Assembly: GCA_041752395.1 (NCBI GenBank)
Contig: JBGSWN010000215.1
Coordinates: 1 to 64,000 of the forward strand
Direction of reading: 5' to 3'
Length of the DNA stretch: 64,000 nucleotides
From: UBA6168 sp041752395
GTDB lineage: Bacteria > Bacteroidota > Bacteroidia > Chitinophagales > Saprospiraceae
The translations under genes and the position numbers were made by a program. Numbering within the stretch: the first letter of the stretch is position 1; the number at the start of each line of letters is the position of its first letter. The notes beneath the pieces are model-generated. The model was given only the letters and a program-made list of their open reading frames with translations. It was not told the DNA's origin and ran no database searches. This document shows positions 58,833-64,000 of the stretch, piece after piece.

Positions 58833-60296
58833 TCAAAGCGAATATTTCAAACCAAATTCCAAACTCAAGCTATTCGGACGCATCCGGATGTTTTGCTCTC
58901 GGCTCCAATTAGATATGCTCTTTTGGAATTGGACTCCTGTAGTAAGCCCTATTTTTTTGGTCAAATTGTAGGTAAGGCGGCCTGCCATTAAGGCGTGCAG
59001 TTTGCCTTGTGTGGAAACGAGGCTTGTGTTTATGCCGTCGTAATCCAACAGCTCGCCTTTGTACAGTGTGCGACCTTTGTTTTCCGAAAAAACACTGACG
59101 GCGCCGCCCAGCACCACGTCTGCCTGCCATTTTTCGGAAAACCAGGTCCTGCCGACGGCGAAGGGTATCTGGTAAAGCCGGACGGTGTTGTGGTGGCGCA
59201 CCATCCGCCGGGCGGGGGCGTCGAGTTCCACGTCACCCCGCACGGCCTGTGTTTCTCCGGTCAGTGTATTGACCCGCACTTGCAAAACGGTATCCAACAG
59301 CGTGATTTTGTAGTTGTTCAAGTCCTGGCTCCACTCGAACCGGCTTGCCAATTCCTGCATTTGCAACCCGATATTCAAGGTGAAATTGTTTTTGAGCGTG
59401 TGGGCATAACTTAAACCAGAATGGAACGAAACGGTAGTATTTTCAAAATCATCGCGTCCAGGTTTGTTGCTGCCGTAGCCCATGTCCCAAACTGTGGCGC
59501 CTCCCAGCAGGAAAACCCGCCCTTTGTCCTTGCGGGCCGGGGATTTTTCTGGTACTGCAATCGGAATTTCAGGGAACCTGGGTGCTGTTTTTTCACCTTC
59601 GACAAAAAATGTGATGGACGGCAGCAAATCAGCAGCCATGAGCGGTTGACTTTCTACATGAGCTTCTGGAGCGGGTATCGCCGGAGTCGTAGCTGCGGAA
59701 ACTGTTTTGTCAGTACCCAAGTTGGGGCTTTTAGAAATGGAAGTTTCAGTGCTGTTGTTCAATGCCTGCTTGGGTTGCCCGGTCGTGGAGGTGGGGGAAT
59801 CCATGCGGCGAGTGGAAGGTTTTCCGGCGTTTTTCAAACTGGAAGTTTGCGTTGTTTTAGCTGCCGTCTTTGAGCTTGGGCTGCCGGAAGATGAACCGTT
59901 TTTGGCAGTTGCTTGCCCGGTATTTTCCGAAGTCGGAATTGGTGCCTTCTCTCCTGTTTCCATGGAAGACGGCTCTTGAACAACCTTTGAAGGTTGCTGC
60001 ACCGCTGGCCCGGCAGGCGCTTCGGCGGGCTGTTTTTGCGTAGCAACCGCATTTTCAAAGACAAACCCGCCATTCGTTCGGGTGCAATATCTTACCAATA
60101 ATACCAGGATAGCCAACAAGACGACGGCAGCAGCTTTTCTCTTGAAATTTCCGGGACGGCGAGGTGTTTTCCCCGATTCCAGTTCATCCATTTTTTTCAA
60201 AATACCTGCTTCCATGCGCTCCCAGTCTAATTCTGGCGGTAAAGGAGGTTGCCCGTCTGGCATGTGCATTTTTGATTTGTCTTTATTAGAATCCAT
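58833..60296 (-). CDS. Cytoplasmic domain, one membrane helix, linker and beta-barrel fusion (anti-sigma-like)
   Basis: The 487-residue protein has a short cytoplasmic acidic part (ELDWERMEAGILKKMDELES), one membrane helix (about 55-71, AAAVVLLAILVLLVRY), a low-complexity Pro/Ser/Thr/Gln linker (about 80-250) and a barrel-like C-terminal domain of alternating strands ending LSLEFGLKYSL. There is no cleavable signal peptide. Its start overlaps the sigma gene by 11 bp, so it is translated with it and may restrain the sigma factor. A protein with an inner-membrane helix and an outer-membrane barrel would span the periplasm. Confidence 0.8.
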   Translation of the reverse strand: MDSNKDKSKMHMPDGQPPLPPELDWERMEAGILKKMDELESGKTPRRPGNFKRKAAAVVLLAILVLLVRYCTRTNGGFVFENAVATQKQPAEAPAGPAVQQPSKVVQEPSSMETGEKAPIPTSENTGQATAKNGSSSGSPSSKTAAKTTQTSSLKNAGKPSTRRMDSPTSTTGQPKQALNNSTETSISKSPNLGTDKTVSAATTPAIPAPEAHVESQPLMAADLLPSITFFVEGEKTAPRFPEIPIAVPEKSPARKDKGRVFLLGGATVWDMGYGSNKPGRDDFENTTVSFHSGLSYAHTLKNNFTLNIGLQMQELASRFEWSQDLNNYKITLLDTVLQVRVNTLTGETQAVRGDVELDAPARRMVRHHNTVRLYQIPFAVGRTWFSEKWQADVVLGGAVSVFSENKGRTLYKGELLDYDGINTSLVSTQGKLHALMAGRLTYNLTKKIGLTTGVQFQKSISNWSREQNIRMRPNSLSLEFGLKYSL

Positions 60297-60843
60297 TTGC
60301 CAATAATTTATTATTACCGTTATCGAATAAATTTTTTCTAAGCCAGCTTTTCGCCCTCGACAGTTGGGTGCGGGAACTTTCGATGCTGATGTCCATCAAT
60401 TCGCTCACTTCCTTGTGCGAATATTCGTCGAAGACATGGAGCATGAAAATCTGACGGTAGGCTTCCGGCATCATTTCGAGGTAGCCTTCGATTTCTTCCC
60501 TGCTCAGTTCGTGCAGCGGTAAAACGTCGTCCGATTCAGTTTCTTTGACCACTTCCAGCGGCACCACGAGCGCAGACGGCTTTTTCTGTCGGTAGTGCTG
60601 CAAGCATTGGTTTATCACCAGCCGCCGCAACCAGAACTTAAATTCGCCTTTCGATTTGTCAAAAGTGTGGATGCTCAAAAACGCCCTCGCAAATATTTCC
60701 TGGATGGCATCGGGGTGGTCGCTTTCATTGCTAACGTACCGCCGCACTATCGAATAAACATAGCCGATACAGCTTTGGTACATCGATTTGAAAGCACCTG
60801 TTTCCCGTTTTTTTACCAATTCTATGATAGCGGAATCAACCAC
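60286..60843 (-). CDS. ECF-type sigma-70 family sigma factor
   Basis: The 185-residue protein has region 2 (VYSIVRRYVSNESDHPDAIQEIFARAFLSI, WLRRLVINQCLQHYR) and region 4 (MMPEAYRQIFMLHVFDEYSH, KEVSELMDISIESSRTQLSR), the minimal ECF layout. It directs RNA polymerase to an unknown regulon. The 11-bp overlap with the downstream transenvelope gene indicates a sigma/anti-sigma-like pair. A stem-loop lies just upstream, between it and the repeat lipoprotein gene. Confidence 0.92.
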   Translation of the reverse strand: MVDSAIIELVKKRETGAFKSMYQSCIGYVYSIVRRYVSNESDHPDAIQEIFARAFLSIHTFDKSKGEFKFWLRRLVINQCLQHYRQKKPSALVVPLEVVKETESDDVLPLHELSREEIEGYLEMMPEAYRQIFMLHVFDEYSHKEVSELMDISIESSRTQLSRAKSWLRKNLFDNGNNKLLANGF

Positions 60844-60866
60844 AAGTGATTTTTTTTTGGAAGAAA

Positions 60867-60893
60867 CCCGAAAACCCAGGAAGGGTTTTCGGG
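60867..60893 (-). terminator. Terminator or attenuator between the lipoprotein and sigma genes
   Basis: CCCGAAAACCC is perfectly complemented (11 bp, 5-nt loop). On the minus strand it is followed by TTTCTT, weak for full termination, so partial readthrough into the sigma gene is plausible. Confidence 0.6.
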
Positions 60894-60919
60894 TCCGGTT
60901 TTTTCAGAAAGTACTGGCA

Positions 60920-62155
60920 TTAATTGCAGTTGTTGACGAATTCACAGACTTCGCTGTCGTTGTTGAAGGTCAAAATGGTGCCGTCGTTCAAGGTCACGCT
61001 CACCGGGTAAATGATGTTGATTTTGTCTATCTGGTTGGAGTATTGTCCATAGACATTGTAGTACTCGAACATATCATTGAGGTCGTACACGGTGCCCTCG
61101 GCCTCTACCTGCGTGGGAAAATTAATGAGGTAGCCACACTGGAACGGAGCCTGCCCTTGGTTGAAGTACAGCAGGACGTGGGCTTCCACGTCACAAATGT
61201 CGGTGGTGTCAATAATTATCACAATGCCGCCACATGCATTCAACGTTGCGATGAAATCATCAAAACTGTTGACGACCACCGTTTCACCGTCCAGATTTAT
61301 CAGGGAAAAAGGGTACTGTATTTCAACACTGACGCCGCTCAGAATCAGGTAGGCATATTCGTTTGCGTTGTTGATGGTAACGACGTCGCCATTGTCCGTC
61401 ACCACGTTAAAGGGATAGAGCAAATCATAGCACCCGAACCCATTTACTTCAATCCCGCCCCCGACGACCGGGGGTGTGATGCCCTCGCATGCCATGGCGG
61501 CATCAAAAAACTCCCCTAAGTTGTTGATAACCAAAGATGTACCATCGTCCTGAAGCACCGTCATGGGCAGTGTAAAATACAAGTGCTCGACGGTAGCGAG
61601 GTAATCGATGAGTTCATCTTCGTCTTCGGCAACGTAGGTATTGCCGTTCTGGTCTTCCAGATTTACCGGATAGGTAATGTCAAAACAGAGGTACTCGTCA
61701 AACGCACAAACAGGAAGTATTTCTCCGGATACCGCTGCGGTATCCCAGCCGAAAGTGGGGATGCAGGAGGCAAACGCAACCCCCAGTTCTTGGTTGTTGT
61801 TGACTTGGCTCGTAGTTCCGTCGCTACCCGTTATGGACAATGGGAAGACGAAGTTGACCGCCGGGTCAGCAGCTAGCTCATCAATAGCGGCCTCAAAATC
61901 AGCAGTAGAATTGATGACAACGGTGGCGCCCGACTCGGTCTCCAAACTAAACGGATAGTTGATGGAGATACAACCTAGGTCAAGGCTGCCGGAAGAGTTG
62001 CTTCGCAGCGCAAGCATCAGAGAGTTTACCACCACCGTGTCCGGTTGGTAGCCGGGGTCGCCCGAGATAGTTTCATCTACGTTTTCCTTGTTACAGGCTG
62101 TGAGAAAAAGGACAGCGAGCAGGAAGAAAGCAATTTTTTTGATTAGAAAATTCAT
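60920..62155 (-). CDS. Lipoprotein with about eight repeated beta units
   Basis: From ATG 62155 the 411-residue protein has a lipoprotein signal (AFFLLAVLFLTAC, C21). The mature part is a series of units of about 35-45 residues of the pattern Y/F-P-F/V/L-x-(5-7)-D/N-G-x-x-x-x-x-N-x-x-E/D-x, for example INYPFSLETESGATVVINST, FVFPLSITGSDGTTSQVNNN, ITYPVNLEDQNGNTYVAEDE, LLYPFNVVTDNGDVVTINNA, IQYPFSLINLDGETVVVNSF and IIYPVSVTLNDGTILTFNND. I do not know a function; it resembles a surface repeat protein. It is the first gene of the unit with the sigma factor. Confidence 0.85.
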   Translation of the reverse strand: MNFLIKKIAFFLLAVLFLTACNKENVDETISGDPGYQPDTVVVNSLMLALRSNSSGSLDLGCISINYPFSLETESGATVVINSTADFEAAIDELAADPAVNFVFPLSITGSDGTTSQVNNNQELGVAFASCIPTFGWDTAAVSGEILPVCAFDEYLCFDITYPVNLEDQNGNTYVAEDEDELIDYLATVEHLYFTLPMTVLQDDGTSLVINNLGEFFDAAMACEGITPPVVGGGIEVNGFGCYDLLYPFNVVTDNGDVVTINNANEYAYLILSGVSVEIQYPFSLINLDGETVVVNSFDDFIATLNACGGIVIIIDTTDICDVEAHVLLYFNQGQAPFQCGYLINFPTQVEAEGTVYDLNDMFEYYNVYGQYSNQIDKINIIYPVSVTLNDGTILTFNNDSEVCEFVNNCN

Positions 62156-62286
62156 GACATTTTTTTGATTAGTTAGAAAAAATTGGTTGTTGAATTGTTT
62201 TCCGCACGGATACAACAACTATATGCAGGGGCTTGGGGAAACGTGACACCGATGTTGATTTTTTTTGAAAAAAATAATTTGGAAAG

Positions 62287-62447
62287 GTGATTGCCGTGAA
62301 TTTCGTTCAGAATGAAAACGCCCCGACGGGCATGGGTGAGCCGCCGTTCCCGCCCATCTTCGGGGCGTTGGCAAATGCACTTTATAAGGCGACGGGGAAG
62401 CGGGTGTATCGGCAGCCGTTTTTGGGGATAATAAGGTGTTGGGATAA
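62287..62447 (+). pseudogene. Remnant of a molybdopterin oxidoreductase 3' end
   Basis: The frame encodes NAPTGMGEPPFPPIFGALAN, then ALYKATGKRVYRQPFLG, matching the end of the large subunit at 56474-58741. A block of 52 bases (62321-62372) is identical to 58614-58665 although both sides have diverged. One base appears lost after FLG; restoring it would give FLGDNKVLG and a stop, unlike FLGEQAVMG of the intact gene, so the source may be a paralogue. It lies beyond the sigma operon in the same orientation as the intact gene. Confidence 0.85.
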
Positions 62448-62599
62448 AAATCTGACGATGGCCGAATGGGTAAGTACTAGCGTTCCGAAATCTTTTTGAT
62501 TTCGGAACGTACTGCATATAAATGGGCAAAATCTCTCTGCTTGGTGTAAATTGAGGGCTTCACCAATCGGGTAATTGCGACGATAAAATCATCTTCATT

Positions 62600-63355
62600 T
62601 CACTTCTCACAGTACAAGACTTTTGTACCATTATCCGCCGTGATTAAGAGCGCACCATTTTCAATATAATACCGCCCTAATCGGACTGTTTCAGTCTTTC
62701 CTTTTTCATTGGCGACCAAGTACAAGCTGTTTTTGTCAGAATACCATTTCACGCCAGGTATTACACCCATACCAGCATTGCTAGACTGGCCGGAGCCAGT
62801 GTTACTCCCCATCATCGTCTCTCCGCCGTAGTCCGACAAAGTGCCATCTGCATTGAACGCTAAATAAGTGTTGTTGGAATAATAGCCATCCATGCCAACG
62901 CCGCTGTTGTAGTTTTCTTGGTGCATCCATTTACCTACGAGCGCAGGGTCGTGGCGAGCCCCAGCAGGAAGTTCAGGCATGGCACTTGACCTGGCAGCAG
63001 CGGTGGCAGGTGCCGTTTTACCAGCTTTCGTGAAAAGCACCAGCATTTCCACACCTAGGAAATTCATTTTTACATCGAGGGTATTACCTTTCAACTGGCC
63101 GGTCAGGTCAAAACTGATGCCCAATGACTCACAAGTTGCAGTGCCTGTCAGGTTGCTTCCTTGGTTGGAGGCAGTCACTTTGTATTCTTGCTGGCTATCC
63201 GTTATCAGACCGCTCCAGTGGCCAGGGCCTGCGGATTCGATGGTCATGTTGACATTGTCACCGTTGTAAGTTCCAGTGTAGTGCCCTGAAAAGTCTTGGC
63301 CGAAAGCAACTGTCAATGAGAAGAGGGTGAAAAATAAAGGCAAGAACGATTTCAT
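62600..63355 (-). CDS. Secreted protein of unknown function
   Basis: The 251-residue protein has a signal peptide (to TVAFGQD, about 20) and a first domain with GHYTGTYNGDNVNMTIES and GNTLDVKMNFLGVEM, an antiparallel beta pattern as in small lipocalin-like or avidin-like domains. After an Ala/Pro linker a second part contains LVGKWMHQENYNSG and AFNADGTLSDYGGETMMGSN, again a lipocalin-like opening (GKW). No enzyme motif. Exported; role unknown. Confidence 0.8.
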   Translation of the reverse strand: MKSFLPLFFTLFSLTVAFGQDFSGHYTGTYNGDNVNMTIESAGPGHWSGLITDSQQEYKVTASNQGSNLTGTATCESLGISFDLTGQLKGNTLDVKMNFLGVEMLVLFTKAGKTAPATAAARSSAMPELPAGARHDPALVGKWMHQENYNSGVGMDGYYSNNTYLAFNADGTLSDYGGETMMGSNTGSGQSSNAGMGVIPGVKWYSDKNSLYLVANEKGKTETVRLGRYYIENGALLITADNGTKVLYCEK

Positions 63356-63568
63356 AAATTGCTGTTGGTTGATTTGAAAGCACTAAAGATAGGGAGTCGA
63401 ACGGTTTTTCCATAGCTTAGCACCTGTTTTTGAACCCCTCAACTTTGACCGATTTGAACATGTCCACCGATGACCCGTTCAAAATGCGGTAATAGTGCTG
63501 TGCAAAGAATTCCATAATTTCGCCGCATGTTAAAATTCAAGCTAAAAATAGGAGCAAAAAAATAGTGA

Positions 63569-64000
63569 ATGGAAACAGCACCAAAAGTTTCATCGAAAGG
63601 AAAATATGTTGTTTCCAGGGGGTTGGACAACTTTTTCTCTGACCTCTACAACGTATTTGCGTTCATTCGCCGATACTTTAAGGAAGCATTTTCTGGCCCG
63701 TTTGAATTCAAGGAAATCGTCAACCAATGCTTCCATATTGGCATCAAATCACTAAGCCTTGTCTCGCTCACGGGCTTGGTCACCGGCATCGTTTTCACCA
63801 ACCAATCCCGGCCATCGCTATCGGTTTTTGGGGCAAGTTCCTGGCTGCCGTCTTTGGTGGCCATCGCTTTGATAAGGGCATTGGCGCCTTTGGTCACGGC
63901 CTTGATTGTTGCGGGGAAAGTCGGCTCAAACATTGGCGCAGAGCTCGGCTCCATGCGGGTGACGGAACAGATTGACGCCATGGAAGTTTCGGCGACCAAC
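63569..64000 (+). CDS. mlaE: MlaE-type ABC transporter permease, 5' part only (runs off the right edge)
   Basis: ATG 63569 opens 144 codons with no stop before the window end. The visible part has an amphipathic N-terminus (FFSDLYNVFAFIRRYFKEAF) and the MlaE signature LTGLVTGIVFTNQSRPS, then ALIRALAPLVTALIVAGKVG and SNIGAELGSMRVTEQIDAME. MlaE is the inner-membrane permease of the phospholipid transport system that keeps the outer membrane asymmetric. The ATPase and MCE-domain genes are expected just beyond the edge. Confidence 0.93.
   Translation, partial: METAPKVSSKGKYVVSRGLDNFFSDLYNVFAFIRRYFKEAFSGPFEFKEIVNQCFHIGIKSLSLVSLTGLVTGIVFTNQSRPSLSVFGASSWLPSLVAIALIRALAPLVTALIVAGKVGSNIGAELGSMRVTEQIDAMEVSATN

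Overview
The window reads as a chromosomal segment of a Bacteroidota bacterium, most likely of the Saprospirales (Haliscomenobacter/Lewinella-like) type. The signs are a PorQ-family type IX secretion gene, a secreted protein with a type IX C-terminal sorting domain, a TonB-type outer-membrane receptor with a carboxypeptidase-regulatory-like N-terminus, many lipoproteins, A-rich leaders without Shine-Dalgarno sites, and repeated TAnnTTTG promoter -7 boxes. The order-level placement is an inference. I found no rRNA, tRNA, CRISPR array or transposase gene.

Layout. 1-4.4 kb: 5' end of a secreted protein, a two-gene signalling unit (single-domain response regulator plus a hybrid protein whose kinase core looks dead), and a polyprenyl diphosphate synthase. 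4.7-8.6 kb: M28 peptidase with PDZ, CapA-like protein, M23 peptidase. 9-18.5 kb: alaS, a Coa1-like gene broken by one in-frame TGA, threonine aldolase, di-heme cytochrome c peroxidase, lipoprotein, alpha-glucan phosphorylase, DUF4340 protein. 18.6-26.6 kb: type IX-exported BNR protein, ST7-like TPR protein, an HD plus Pycsar-effector-like membrane protein, a small-protein/HNH nuclease cassette and a copper-type P-type ATPase. 26.8-42.8 kb: mostly housekeeping (RluA-type pseudouridine synthase, UbiX, DUF2520, CcmF, CcmE, GalE, CysQ, enoyl-CoA hydratase, methyltransferase, PorQ, GTP-type PEP carboxykinase). 42.9-45.5 kb: an AT-rich accessory patch with a STAS-like gene, a lipoprotein, cassette-like direct repeats carrying a promoter, and a GNAT acetyltransferase. 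45.6-64 kb: LTA-synthase-like enzyme, AraC regulator, aldo/keto reductase, TonB receptor, thioredoxin, a two-subunit molybdopterin aldehyde oxidoreductase, a lipoprotein/sigma/transenvelope-barrel operon, a secreted protein, and the 5' part of an MlaE-type permease gene.

Genes that appear to work together: the AraC regulator with the aldo/keto reductase and the aldehyde oxidoreductase, because both target promoters carry the same pair of direct repeats spaced exactly 21 bp; CcmE with CcmF; the sigma factor with the overlapping transmembrane-linker-barrel protein and the repeat lipoprotein; and the HNH nuclease with its overlapping small partner.

The most unusual signal is architectural. Four inserted segments are each bounded by a diverged direct copy of the neighbouring gene's 3' end or terminator: the HNH cassette (ATPase 3' end), the sigma operon (aldehyde oxidoreductase 3' end), the STAS gene (pckG terminator) and the palindrome-thioredoxin segment (TonB receptor terminator). 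In addition, many gaps carry quasi-palindromic hairpins whose arms are built from short degenerate words, a different word at each site.
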